From Mauremys mutica (taxonomy: Eukaryota > Chordata > Testudines > Geoemydidae), in contig NC_059081.1 of assembly GCF_020497125.1 (NCBI RefSeq), forward strand, positions 12,699,105 to 12,763,104: DNA of 64,000 nt, given 5' to 3'. The position numbers were made by a program, and so were the translations under genes. Below, piece by piece: positions 52,935 to 64,000 of this stretch. The first letter of the stretch is position 1, and the number at the start of each line of letters is the position of its first letter. The notes below the pieces were generated by a model. That model was not told the DNA's origin, searched no databases, and worked only from the letters and a program-made list of their open reading frames with translations.

Positions 52935-53690
52935 TGTAATTTGAGGAAGGATTATCTTGTAGTTAAAGCACTGGATTGAGAGTCAGCAGGTTCTGTTCTT
53001 GGCTGTTACCTAACATTTCCTCTATGACCTTGAGCAAGATACTTAGGACCGGATTTTCAAATGCCTACTGACTACAGGTACCTCTGTTTTGGGGGCACTT
53101 TTTCAGAGGTGCTCAGCACCTGCAAATATAGAAGTGAGATCTGCAGGTGGTGCTGTTCCTCTGAAAGTGAGGCTAGAGCAGCGGTTCTCAAACTGTGGGT
53201 TGAGACCCCAAAGTGGGTCGCAACCCTGTTTTAATGGGGTCCACCAGAGCTGGCTTAGACTTGCTGGGGCCTAGGGCCAAAGCCCAAGCTTGAAGGCTTC
53301 AACCGTGGGTGGCAGGGCTCATGTTACAGCCCCCCTGCCTGGGGCTGAAGCCCCCAGGGTGGCAGGGCTTGGATAGGCTCAGGCGTCAGTCCCCCCTCCT
53401 GGGGTCCAGTAGTAATTTTTTTTGTCAGAAGGGGGTCATTGTGCAATGAAGTTTGAGAACCCCTAGGCTAGAGGCATACAAAGTTAAGCACCCCAAAATT
53501 GAGGCACTTGTAACTAGTGGACACTTGAAAATTTAGGCCTTATCCTTGTGTTTTAGATAAGGAAACTAACAGAGGTTGTTAATTACACAACTCAGGGCTG
53601 TTGTGAGGCTTAACTTGTTAATGTTTATATACTTTGAAATACTGTACTTGGATGGAAGGTATTACACATTGCAAACAGGCATAAGAAACA
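52935..53690 (+). mobile_element. CORE-SINE (MIR-like) split by later insertions
   Basis: 52950-53045 reads like the MIR core (AGTTAAAGCACTGGATTGAG, then TCTATGACCTTGAGCAAGAT). 53590-53680 reads like its 3' end (CTGTTGTGAGGCTTAACTTG, then TTTGAAATACTGTACTTGG). Between them lie another repeat and the MITE 53179-53465. Confidence 0.6.
53179..53465. mobile_element. hAT-type MITE (family A)
   Basis: 287 bp, starting CAGCGGTTCTCAAACTGTGG and ending GTTTGAGAACCCCTA. The perfect 8-bp duplication is GGCTAGAG (53171-53178, 53466-53473). It is inserted into another repeat (53045-53560). Confidence 0.92.
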
Positions 53691-54065
53691 GAGTAGGGCA
53701 AATGTGTCCTTATAAAACTTTTCCAAGATACTGTATTGGATTGTTGGTTTTGCATGTGTAATATTTTGTTAAGGCCATAGAAATATTTGTATGTTTTCAT
53801 TAGGTAAAAAATTCAATACTATTTAAAACACCAACAAATAAAATACCACCAGAATCTCTCCAGCCGTGGGCAACCCTACAGCAGTAGCAAACTAACGTGC
53901 ATACGCTATGGGAGGAAACAGATTTCAGTTTCAAGTTTCCAAGGGGCTTATAATAAACCACAGTAAGTAACTATTATTTTTAAAGTGATTAAAATTGCCT
54001 ATTCTTTTTCCTTTTAAGTTTAGAGTGAATGACAAAGGTAGGAAGCAGGAACTATCATAAAAATA

Positions 54066-54189
54066 TCAGAGGGGTAGCCGTGTTAGTCTGGATCTGTAAA
54101 AGCAGCAGAGAGTCCTGTGGCACCTTATAGACTAACAGACGTTTTGGAGCATGAGCTTTCGTGGGTGAAGTGGGTATTCTTTGCTGCCT
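54066..54189 (+). mobile_element. Turtle Cry-type tRNA-derived SINE, with exact target duplication
   Basis: Starts TCAGAGGGGTAGCCGTGTTA, with a pol III A-box-like TAGCCGTGTTAGTCTGG, and contains the GTCCTGTGGCACCTTATAGA and TTTCGTGGGTGAAG segments characteristic of cryptodiran turtle SINEs. It is flanked by a perfect 13-bp duplication TATCATAAAAATA at 54053-54065 and 54190-54202. The sharp duplication suggests a fairly recent insertion. Confidence 0.9.
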
Positions 54190-54300
54190 TATCATAAAAA
54201 TAGTAACTGGGATCTTTGGAGGATATTGATGGGTTATAGCTGGTCTTAAACAATGTCTTCAGAAATTTTTTAACCCATGAACCGTTCTGATGGTCTAGAC

Positions 54301-54860
54301 CAGTGGACACCAACCCGTCGATTGCAATCGACTTGTTGATCCCGGGGACTCTCCCAGTCGATTGCGATCTCCGGCCGCAGCTGGGCTGCCTGTCACTAAG
54401 GCAGGTTCTCTGCCTGCCACAGCCCCCCCCCCCCCTCTCAGAAGTGGCCAGCATGCCCCCGCAGCCCTGGGAAGACAGCCAGAAGGGATCTCCATGCGCT
54501 GGTCCTGCCTGCAAGCACCCAGCAAGTCCCATTGGCTGGGAATGGGGAACTGTGGCTAATGGGAGCTTTAGGGGCGGTGTCTGCAGAGAGGGGCAGCTCG
54601 CAAGGGCATGTTGGCCCCTTTTGGGAGTGGTGTGGGGCCAGCCTTGCTGCGCCTTGGATCGAGATAAGTGCCACCTGGTGGGAGGCAGCACCCAGCCCTG
54701 ACCCCCCCTCGCAGAGCCAGCACCCTCTCCTGCACCACAACACACTGCCCCAGCCCAGAGCCACCTCCTGCACCCCAAGCCCCTACCCCAGCCTTGAGCC
54801 CCCTCCCAGAGCCAGCACCCCACATCCCCCACCCCAGCCCTGACCCTCCCAGAGCCAGCT
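54301..54860. mobile_element. GC-rich DNA element, left end only
   Basis: Begins CAGTGGACACCAACCCGTCG, then TCGATTGCAATCGAC palindromes, and continues with the CCCATTGGCTGGGAATGGGG block. A C-rich tail of loose CCCCAGCCCTGA-type repeats (54690-54850) follows. No matching right inverted end was found. Confidence 0.55.
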
Positions 54861-54949
54861 TACTTCTACTTGATACTCCCCTGTGGGCCCTGCTTATATC
54901 ACGGATTGCTTTAGCTCTCTTAGTTGCAGCATCATTTCTACTATTGTTC

Positions 54950-55090
54950 CACTGACTCACTCTGTATCAAGACCAGGTTATTTAGCCTTTTTGTTTCTGT
55001 GCTTCCCCATCAATAAAATGGGGATACAACTTCTCTCTCCCTCTCTTTTCCATGAGCTTGTTGTGGACTCTGAAGTCCTGCTTAGTGGTC
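54950..55090 (+). mobile_element. MIR-like CORE-SINE fragment
   Basis: GTTTCTGTGCTTCCCCATCA then ATAAAATGGGGATACAACTT, the conserved MIR segment. Confidence 0.5.
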
Positions 55091-55939
55091 TCAGTCTTCC
55101 AAACACACACTTAATTCCACACACACGAGAAATCCCACTGAACTCAGTGTGACCAAGTATTTGCAGGATCAGAGTCAATGTTTGTATAGATCTCTGACAA
55201 TGTGAAATGCTACATAGATAATTATATTTTTTTCCAAGTATTTTAAACCCATACTAAATCTCACACAAAAACAACTTAAGGAGGGGGAAGTCAATAGGTG
55301 GACTGTAGGCCAAATCCAGACTGTCAGACACTTTTGAACTGACCATGAAGTTTTTATTTACTTATTATTGTTATTTTTGTATTTTCTCTGGTGTCTGGAC
55401 CTTGACTATCCCTTGACCAAGAAATTTGGACCTTGAAAAAAAATAATTGATTACCCCTGATTTAAGGTGTCATTAAGGTTGAGTATATATCAGTAATTTA
55501 AAAGTAAAACACTTTACTGGGGTGTTAACGTATCGAAATGCACAGGTAATCCATGCAAACAACACTATTATTATCTTGTTGTGATTCTATGCAAAAACCA
55601 AACAATTATGATTAAAGGATTATAGTATTTTTGGTATTAGATTAATCTGATTTTTTAATCATACTGGGTTTTTTGCCTTATGGATTGTTTTTACAAATGT
55701 TGGTTTTGGCATCAAGTGTTTGATCTAACAAACCTACACCTCTACATGGAAATGCTTCGAAATTGAATGTAATGAACCACAGACAGCATGGTTCTCATTA
55801 GACAAGCTAGTTTTCCGTTTATTCCAGGGAGTATGTAATACATTGGTTTAAGACATGACTTGCTCTGGCAAAGATAAACCTTTACACATCTAATAATGGA
55901 GTTAGTCGTTGGCTCACATGGTATAAATTTGTGCATTTG

Positions 55940-56057
55940 GGCCCCAGTTCAGCAAAGTATTTAAGTACATGACTAACTTTAAACAACACATTAGTTCAAT
56001 TGCAATTTACATGCTCAAGGTTAGACAGGTGCTCAAGTACCTTGCTGAATTGGGGCC
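55940..56057. mobile_element. Short palindromic MITE
   Basis: The ends GGCCCCAGTTCAGCAAAGTA and, inverted, GGCCCCAATTCAGCAAGGTA are 118 bases apart. The inner parts remain partly complementary. Confidence 0.7.
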
Positions 56058-56959
56058 TTGGTGTCAAAGGTCCAGTTTTGAGCTCCACTGATGATCATAA
56101 CAACTGTATCTAGGGTTTATGACACAGTTGGGTGCATTTCAGGAATAAAATGACTCTATAGCAGTGCCTATGGGAATGAGGGATGAACACCATATCTTGC
56201 AGAGATAGCAGTAGTTAGAAAATGATAGCTACTAAAAGTAGGAAGGTCTCCTTCCACCCACTCTTCAATTCAAATACTTAGGATAAGAGGGAGTATAAGG
56301 AATATCAGTACAAATACCCAATGAGGAAAAGTAAATGAGAAAGCATTGAAGTGTTTATTGTCATTTCAACATCCCTAATTGAATTTGTGGTTTAATTTAT
56401 ATATTGGGTTTTTAATTAGTCAAAAAGGCTCTAAAGTTAAATTACTGAAGTAAAGTCCTTAGAGGTGGCAAGGCAGGGGAAAAAAAAAACAACCCACAAC
56501 CAAACACATACCTCCGTAAGAGCACAGCTCCCTACCACTCAACCAGGAAGGCAAGGAGTGAACCCATATGACTAAATGGAAAGTTTTGAGAATCTATTCA
56601 AACCTTCAGTATTTGGAAATCTGACTCTGGTGAAGCCAATTAAAATGGGAGCATGTTGCAACATGCAGTAAGGAAAATCAGAAGGTCCCAAATAGATTTC
56701 AAAGAACAAATAAAGGTGTTAAATAAATAAGCAAACAAGCCAAGAAATTCTTCAAGTTTCTTCAGAAACAAATACTTGATAAAGAATGGGTGAGTCTGCT
56801 GGATCACTAAAGTTCAAAGGGAACAATTGAGAGAGAGGGACACAGCTGAGGAGTTATATGATTGTTGGAAGATTTCTTCCCCAGATCTGCTGTTTTCTGG
56901 TAATGAAGGTGGGTGCTCTCAGAGATTGAAGTGTTAGGAGGCACTGGAGCAGGGTGATA

Positions 56960-58305
56960 ATTTAAAAAGCAGTAAGTCACCAACCCCAAATGGTACATCC
57001 AAGAGTTCTGAAGGAATTTAAGTAGGAAGTACAGGGTAGCTGAGTGCTAACAAAAATGGGCACTCACGTAAACACTGTTCAGGAGGATGGGAAGGGTATC
57101 AAATGCTGTACCTATATTTAAAAAGGCTCTAGAGTGATCTAGCGAATTATAAACTGGCAAACTTTACATCTCTTCTGGCAAATTGGTTGAAATAATAATT
57201 CAAAGCAGAACACCACATGGAAGCTCAAGATAGGCTCTCCTCAGCAGTTTCTGCAAGGAAAAAATGTGTCTCATTAGTAGAATTCTTTGAATGTGTCAAC
57301 ATAGTGAATAAAGGAGGACTGACTCAATTTATTTGGACTTCCAAAAGCCCTTTGACAGGATCCTACAGAAGAGGCTAGTAAAGAAGCGAAAATAGTCATG
57401 GGGTGAGAGGCAAGGTGTGTCATTGTCAACAACCTAAGAGACTGAGTCAGAAAGCAAGGTAGATTAAGTGGTCAATTTTTATCGTGGCAGAAGGTTAAGG
57501 GGGATGTCACATGATTCCAAGTTTAATATATTTATTAATTATCTCGAAAGGGGGGTTGAACAATAAGGAAGGAAGATATGCAGATGAGAAAGTTATCTAG
57601 ATTAATCCTCTCTGGTCCTGACTATAAGCAACATCAGAGACACCGTAAACAAACCAGGTGAAGAGGCAATGTGATGGCAAATGAAATTGTGTCCATAAAT
57701 GCAAAGTAATGCACACTGGAGGAAAAAATATAAATTACTCCTAGACCATATAGGGTTGTAAGTTAACTCATCTGAAGAAAGGGACCTGGGCATCACTGTA
57801 GACTGCTCAATGAAGACCTCTGCTCATCGTGCAGCTGCTGTCAAAAAAGCAAACAAGTAGTTTAAGATGTGTAAGGAATAGAATGGGGAATAATACAAGA
57901 CATGGAACATTCTTTGATATAAATCAATGGTGTGGCCTTGTGGAATATTGTGGGCAGTACTGGTCACCCCATCTCAAAAAGAATATTGGGGGTGCGGGGG
58001 AGAAGAGAGAGTTCAAAGGAGTGGAATGAGAATGATCAAGGGCATGGAAAACTGATGAGAAATTGAAAAGATTACAACAGTTTATCTAAGAAAGGAGGTT
58101 AATAAAAAGGGGTTAGGATAACAGTATATAAGATGAGTGGCATAGAAAAGGTAGTTCTTGTTCTTCCTGTCTCATAAAATAAGAACAAGAAGACATTCAA
58201 TGAAATTAAAGATGGGACATTCAAAACTGATTAAAAACAATAATCAGCATTTAAATCACATTGTGTAAAAAAGTGGAACTCATTGCCACAGGAAAGCATT
58301 GAGAC
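56960..58305 (+). mobile_element. Decayed CR1 LINE, left part
   Basis: Carries degraded CR1 reverse-transcriptase sequence, for example the segments at 57300-57365 (DFQKAFD-like) and 57520-57560 (NIYINYLEKGV-like) and the region around 57940-58050 coding for the GQYWSPHLKK-type motif. Many stops and indels are present. It is broken by the hAT at 58306 and continues after 60190. Confidence 0.75.
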
Positions 58306-58643
58306 TAGGGCTGTCGATTAATCACAACACAAGATTAACTCAAAAAAATTAATTGTAATTAAATAATCACACTTAATAAATTTCAATTGGTATTCTATTG
58401 TTTAAATATTTTGGATGTTTTTCTACATTTTCAAATATATTGATTTCAATTACAACACATAATACAGAGTGTACAGTACTCAACATTTTTATTACAAATA
58501 TTTGCACTGTAAAAATAATCATTTTCAATTCACCTCATACAAGTACTGAAATGCAATCTATCATGAAAGTGCAACTTACAAATGTAGATTTTTTTTGTTA
58601 CATAACTACACTCTAAAAAACAAAACAATGTAAGACTTTAGAG

Positions 58644-58951
58644 CAGGGGTCGGCAACCTTTGAGAAGTGGTGTGTCGAGTCTTCATTTATTCACTCTAAT
58701 TTAAGGTTTTGCGTACCAATAATACATTTTAACCTTTTTAGAAGGTCTCTTTCTATAAGTCTATAATATATAACTAAACTATGATTGTATGTAAAGTAAA
58801 TAAGGTTTCAGAATGTTTAAGAAGCTTCATTTAAAATTAAATTAAAATGCAGAGCCCCCTGGACTGGTAGCCAGAACCCGGGCAGTGAGTGCCACTGAAA
58901 ATCAGCTCACGTGCCGCCTTCGGCACCTGTGCCATAGGTTGCCTACCCCTG
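58644..58951. mobile_element. hAT-type MITE nested in the hAT transposon
   Basis: 308 bp. The ends CAGGGGTCGGCAACCTTTGA and (inverted) CAGGGGTAGGCAACCTATGG form terminal inverted repeats, and the 8-bp duplication CTTTAGAG is perfect (58636-58643, 58952-58959). No coding capacity. Confidence 0.93.
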
Positions 58952-59310
58952 CTTTAGAGCCTACAAGTCCACTCAGTCCTATTTCTTGTTCAGTCAATCA
59001 CTATGACAAACAAGTTTGTTTACATTTACTGGACATAATGTTATCTGAAAGTGAGAACAGGAGTTTGCATGGCACTTTTGTAGCCAGCATTGCAAGGTAT
59101 TCATGTGCCAGATATGCTAAATAGTCACATGACCCTTCATGCTTTGGCCACCATTCCAGAGGACATGATTCCATGCTGATGATGCTTATTAAAAAAAAGA
59201 AAAAAAAGTGTTAATTACATTTATGACTGAACTCCTTGGGGGAGGATTGTACGTCTCCTGCTCTGTTTTATCCACATTCTGCCATATATTTCATGTTATA
59301 GCAATCTCGG

Positions 59311-59780
59311 ATGATGAGCCAGTACTTGTTCATTTTAAGAAGATTTCTAAAGATAGCTACAGCACTTGACCCAAGGTTTAAGAATCTGAAGTGCCTTCCA
59401 AAATCTGAGAGGGACAAAATGTGGCGCATACTTTCAGAAATCTTAAAAGAGCAACACTCCAATGCAGAAACTACAGAACTGAACCACCAAAAAAGAAAAT
59501 CAACTTTCTGCTAATGACATCCGACTCAGATGATGAATATGCATCAGTCCACACTGTTTTGGATCGTTATTGACCAGAACCCGTCATCGGCATGGACACA
59601 CGTCCTCTGGAAGGGTGGTTGAAGCATGAGGGGGCATATGAATCTTTAGCGCATCTGTCACATAAATATCTTGTGACTACAACAGTGCCATGCAAACACC
59701 TGTTCTCGTTTTCAGGTGACATTGTAAACAAGAAGTGGGCAGCATTATCTCCTGCAAATGTAAACAAACTTTTTGTCTGA
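59311..59780 (+). pseudogene. hAT transposase C-terminal remnant (dimerisation domain)
   Basis: Two pieces in different frames. The first (59311-59514) contains ALDPRFKNLKCLPKSERDK, typical of ZBED-type hAT transposases. The second (59592-59780) contains EGAYESLAHLSHKYL, then VPCKHLFSFSGDIVNKK, the hAT C-terminal dimerisation signature, with the usual Glu-Arg of CERLFS altered. The catalytic N-terminal half and the BED finger are absent. It is a dead copy. Confidence 0.88.
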
Positions 59781-60190
59781 GCAATTTGCTGAACAACAAG
59801 TATGATTGAGTGGACTTGTAGACTCTAAAGTTTTACATTGTTTTGTTTTTGAGAAGTTATTTTTTGTACATAATTCCACATTTGTAAGTTCAACTTTCAT
59901 GATAAAGAGATTGCACTATAGCACTTGTATTAGGTGAATTGAAAAATACTATTTCTTTTGTTTTTTACTATGCAAATATTTGTAATAAAAAATAATATAA
60001 AGTGAGCACTATACACTTGTATTGTGTGGTAATTGAAATCAATATATTTGAAAATGTAGAAAACATCCAAAAATATTAAAGAATAATACATACCATTTAT
60101 TTAAACAGTGCGATTAATCATGCAATTAATCACAATTATTTAATTGCACGATTAATCATGATTAATTTTTTTAATCGCTTCACAACCCTA

Positions 60191-60490
60191 ATTGACACCA
60201 ATAATTTAAGAGTAAAAGAGGATTGGATAATTATATTGCTATCAAGAATATTCAGAGTTATTAACAACACAAATTGTGGACGGGATACTAAACTTTGTGC
60301 TTCAGGATTTATTATTTTTATTTAAGCCAGTCCCTTACAATTAGTGTTCAGGAAACAGATTATCCCACATCTGGCTACTCCAGATGTTTCAGAGGAAAAA
60401 AGCCTAGTCATGGCCACTATCAGACAGGATTCTGGACTAGAAGGACCTCAGCTCTGATCCAGTATGGCAGCTCCCACATTCCTATAGTCT
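60191..60490 (+). mobile_element. CR1 LINE, 3' end after the hAT insertion
   Basis: Picks up the CR1 where 58305 stops and includes a CR1-type 3' UTR ending GATCCAGTATGGCAGCTCCC near 60450-60475. Removing the hAT and one target duplication restores the order of the LINE. Confidence 0.7.
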
Positions 60491-60529
60491 AGTCGAAAAG
60501 CAGTGTAGCCCATATTAAAATTAATTAAA

Positions 60530-61640
60530 ACTGGTTAGTTAATAGATCACAATAAATTGTAAGTGGGAGTACTTCTAGTTGGGTCCCTTATGGATTTGTT
60601 CTTGCCCCATTGCTATTCAATACCTTTATCAGTCATCTGGAAGAAGATATAATCATTACCAGTAAAATCTGTAGATGACAAACATCTGGGGAGTAGAAAA
60701 TAATGAAGGAAACAGGACAATTATACAGGCTAACCTGGATTGCTTGGTCAGGTGGGCTCATTTGAATGACATGCTGTGACAATTTGCTGGAGTTCCCAGA
60801 ATTGTGAGCCACTGCGTTACTCCTCAGCCTCAGCAAGTGAGAGTTTTGCTGCTGCTAAGCTCTGTGACAGCTCCCCAACATGCCATCTTGTCTGCCTTCT
60901 CAGCAAACTCTCCTGGACTCTGCCAGTCCAGACTGTGCCTAGCTGGTAACAATTAGTGAACCCCAATGCCTGAGTCCCTCAGTGACATCTTTCTCTGCAG
61001 TGCCCACATAATCTTATCAACTTCACTCCTCCTTTAAAGAGACAAGTACACTGCAGCTTTTTACCTTAACTGTGGTTAACAAACACTATTTCAGTCAAAG
61101 CACTGAGCTGACTAATGGTAAACGTAAAACAAGTTTACTAATAAAAAGGACATAGGTTTAAGGAATAAGGATAGACATGGTTACAAACGAACAAAGGTAA
61201 AAAAAAACATTTTTAAAGAACTCAATCTATTCCTTTATCCAAAAGAAGGTTAATAGGTGACTTGAATATGGCTTGTGAGTACCTATGTGGGGAAGAGATT
61301 TCTGATAGCAGATGGCTCTCTAATCTAGTAGAAAAAAATCTAGTGGTTGAAAGCTGAAACTAGACAAATTCAGATTAGAAATAAGGCACACATTTTTAAC
61401 AGTAAGGGAAATAAATCATTGGAAAAATTTATCTAGGGGTGTGGTTGATTCTCCATTACTCCAAGTCTTTAAATCAAGATTGAATGTCTTTCTAAAAAAG
61501 ATACACAATAGCTCAAATCAAAATGATGAGCTTGATGCAGAGATTACCAGGTGAGGTGCTTTGGACTGTGCTATACAGTAGGTCAGACTAGATGCTCATA
61601 ATGATCCCTTCAGGCCTTAACATTCATCTCTGTCCTTTCC
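60530..61640 (+). mobile_element. Second CR1 LINE, decayed and probably interrupted
   Basis: 60590-60650 resembles the CR1 segment around GSVLGPLLFN..INDL. 61350-61490 codes for a degraded RT tail (KLDKFRLEIRHTFLTV, then WKNLSRGVVDSPLL), and 61580-61620 is the 3' UTR motif GGTCAGACTAGATGCTCATA. The central part, 60775-61250, does not look like CR1 and may be a separate insertion. Confidence 0.7.
60775..61250. other. Unclassified segment within CR1, possibly an LTR remnant
   Basis: Starts near TGTGACAATTTGCTGGAG and includes CT-rich and AATAAA-containing DNA (about 61138). Composition and position suggest an inserted solo LTR or similar, but no end pair or target duplication was found. Confidence 0.25.
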
Positions 61641-61799
61641 ACATGGTCTTACATGATCTCCCTCTATTTTACTCCTCTCCCTCATGGTCCCTCTATTGAG
61701 CTGACATTCCATCCCATCGGTGCTATTCTTTAGCTAACCAGGTTGCTAGAACGATGCACTGCATCCTGTTATATTGAAAGCCCAAGCCTCCATGCTAAT

Positions 61800-61980
61800 A
61801 CCAGTGCAACGGGCGACAGTCAACATCTGGCATTCAAACTCGTGCCCCTCCTTTGCTACTTCTACCCTTTTCAAGGAGTGGCACCCCCCCCTTTTTTTTT
61901 TTTTGCTTCAGTGGCAGCACTCCAGCCCTTTTTTTTTTTCCTCCCTCCTTGGGGCAGCAAAAAAACCTGGAGCTGGCCCT
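61800..61980. mobile_element. DNA element fragment ending in GGAGCTGGCCCTG
   Basis: The right end, inverted, reads CAGGGCCAGCTCCAGG, close to the terminus of 24511-24897. The interior has two long T-runs (61892-61905, 61931-61941). The left end is unclear. Confidence 0.4.
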
Positions 61981-64000
61981 GCCTGCCAGGCTACTCACAT
62001 TCCAAATATTTCAAAAACAACCTGCCAAATATGTTGATAGGCCATACAACATGTTAGGACTAGACAATTCAAAGGCAAATTTTTAATTAGTTGTGTTCCT
62101 AAATAAGAACAGGAAAGTAGAATTGAAAGGATTTTGAAACAGGGAGGAGGAATATTTCTTAGAGAAATAAATACTTAAAAATGTAAACCATGAGGCCAAA
62201 TTTCATCCTCGGTTACACCTACGCAACCCCAATGGAACTGAGGCCAGAACTGGCCCAGTCACTATTTTTAACTCAAGTTTTGTGATCTGATCCAACAAGA
62301 TTGATGCTTACCCAAAAAGTCACTGGGCAGCCCTCTAAAAGACCTCTAGTTACTGTTTTCCTAATCACATAAGTAAATTACATGTGCTAATAATCTTTCA
62401 TGTGTGTATCCAGTTGTTTTGGGAAATATACAGTTTATCTAGTAATAAACAGTGTCTAACAATCCCCAGCCTGTACTAAAACATTCACTAAGAGTCTCTG
62501 TAAACACAGGGACAAAGGTCTTCTTTACAAAGTCTTATCCCAAGTTAAACAAACCATTACAGAAGCTATTACTGAATAACCACTGCCACAGGTCTTGTAT
62601 TTATGTATAAATTCCATATCAGTATAACGACTGTGAAATTCAAGACCTGTGCTTAAAGGGAATCCTAGAACAAGAGCAAACAATTATGTAGATACATGTT
62701 GGAAAGATGCCAGAGCTTGTCAGAAATTGGTTTAAGAAGCCTTCAACTGTAAGAGAGCAATAATACAAAACAGCTGCTAACAGATCGGCGATTTCAGGGA
62801 AGGAATCTGGCCCCATATGAAGCAGCACAACTGGGCATTAAAAAAATGTGACCTTTGTTATGCTAATGTGTCGAAATCTTTATTTTATAGCTGGAACGAT
62901 GTCCATGCTAGAAACTTTTTCCTTGACTCAATTTTGGTAAATAGGGGCACAATATACTGTGTGTGTTCTTCCTATGGATGACCCCATTCATTTCTCCAAG
63001 GAAGAGCCAGCTAAAATTGATGATTTTCAGGCAACATGACGGAGGCATTCATTATTTCTACATGGTTTTCAAATGGCACATGAATTAAAAGCCTGCCTTT
63101 CATCTAGCCCGACTCAGCTCCCTTCTATTCTTAACCAGTGAGAGCTATTGAGATTAATGCACCTACAAACTTCAGATTAAATGCTCTGGAGTATCCAGAG
63201 ACACACTTATAAAGATCTAATCACCACTGCCTAACACTAGTATGCTCCTTCATGAGAAAATTAATCACTTCAGTCTCCAGCATGAGATCCGGTATCACGA
63301 CACATCCTGCCTTCTCGTTTGTAGCTCAGCCTATGATTATTTATATCTCCACTCCACACATCCTTGAAAGTCCTTTCTAACGCTAGGTCAGATGGCTCAA
63401 GTACACAAAGCTTGCTCAGAGTACTTCCACGGAACCTGTTACCAAATAAATGCCCAGAAAACCTGATTGAGCCATATGGAGACGCACATTAACATGGCTA
63501 GAACAGTGTTTAAAAAGTTCTGTCAGGAGTTGGAGAGATCCCAGCCCAATAATAACAGAAGCTTTCAATAAATACTGTTTACTAAGTTATGCCTTCCAGC
63601 TAGAAAGCAGAGGAAGGTTCTTTGCTTAAGATCATTTAAAGTGAGCTGTGTGATTAAAAAGTGTCTTGTTGTTGATTAAAAGGGCAGTTCCTTGAAAAGT
63701 GACCTTGGTTTGTGTGCTGATAGAATATGGCCCACACCCAACAGGACAAGAAAGGGACTAAAAATCCTTCACTGGGGTAAATTGGGGGGAGGAACCTGCC
63801 TAAGCCTAAGAGAAGCTGCCTGAGCTGCAGTGGATGTAGAGGGAGGACTCCAGCTGAGACCAATGAAGGAGCAGATAGAAAAGCGGGGTTGAGATGAAAA
63901 AGTAGATTTTTTTTCCTCCATGTAATCTGGAGATAGAAGTTGCCATTAGGCTCTGAAGTAAAGGACCTGACTTGATCCCGAACTTGCCCAAACCTGAGAC

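Larger units (their letters stand above)
58306..60190 (+). mobile_element. hAT transposon with decayed transposase
   Basis: Starts TAGGGCTGTCGATTAATC and ends, inverted, TAGGGTTGTGAAGCGATTAA. The 8-bp duplication is ATTGAGAC (58298-58305) and ATTGACAC (60191-60198). Subterminal regions are packed with ATTAATC/GATTAAT motifs. Two coding remnants lie inside (listed separately). It is inserted in a CR1 and itself holds a MITE at 58644-58951. Confidence 0.92.
51443..64000. other. Gene-free region upstream of ZNF148
   Basis: No exon of a neighbouring gene is recognised. Besides the listed elements, 51800-52930, 55200-55930, 56060-56950 and 61990-64000 are AT-rich single-copy-like DNA with nothing I can name. 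Confidence 0.55.

Noticed and set aside
54066..54189. A functional tRNA gene at the SINE head
   Set aside because: Only the A-box-like segment is tRNA-like; there is no complete cloverleaf, and the body and target duplication are those of a SINE.
54125..54960. Open frames up to 235 codons
   Set aside because: The longest runs across a SINE and a GC-rich DNA element and carries no recognisable domain.
51443..64000. Exons of the neighbouring gene expected near ZNF148 in other vertebrates (SNX4)
   Set aside because: No coding stretch matching a sorting nexin was recognised in any frame.

Overview
The window is vertebrate nuclear DNA, most likely from a hidden-necked (cryptodiran) turtle. Three things point there: a tRNA-derived SINE of the turtle Cry type at 54066-54189, many CR1 LINE remnants, and a dense population of short hAT-like DNA elements with 8-bp target-site duplications. 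The only protein-coding host gene I can support is ZNF148 (ZBP-89), on the minus strand. There are no bacterial-type features.

Layout. (1) 1-16783: coding exons of ZNF148, read right to left: 16438-16783 (start codon at 16767), 14896-15021, 9843-9966, 9111-9194, 1668-1786, and a last exon that begins at 1388 and leaves the window at base 1. All five internal introns have GT/AG borders and the frame is kept, giving about 723 of an expected ~790 residues. (2) 16784-41900: a first intron of about 25 kb full of transposon remains. (3) 41480-42300: a CpG island with a predicted untranslated first exon whose splice donor follows base 41901. (4) 42301-45440: a 97-bp G-rich minisatellite, a mariner-type MITE, and a degenerate ~40-bp tandem array split by a small hAT element. 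(5) 45441-51442: a complete-looking provirus with two 383-bp LTRs that look identical, a 4-bp target duplication and a tRNA-Gln primer site, but no recognisable pol and broken gag and env. (6) 51443-64000: gene-free DNA with a full-length SINE and several nested transposon insertions.

How the parts work together. ZNF148 is a four-finger C2H2 transcription factor that binds GC-rich promoters. Each finger linker is interrupted by an intron, so the DNA-binding domain is assembled from four exons. The rest of the window is mobile-element history. Exact target duplications allow several insertions to be ordered, for example a MITE inside a hAT inside a CR1 at 57-60.5 kb. The provirus lies about 3 kb upstream of the ZNF148 promoter, in the same transcriptional direction. 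Family names for repeats come from recognition by eye; structural claims (inverted repeats, target duplications, LTRs, splice sites) were read directly from the bases.
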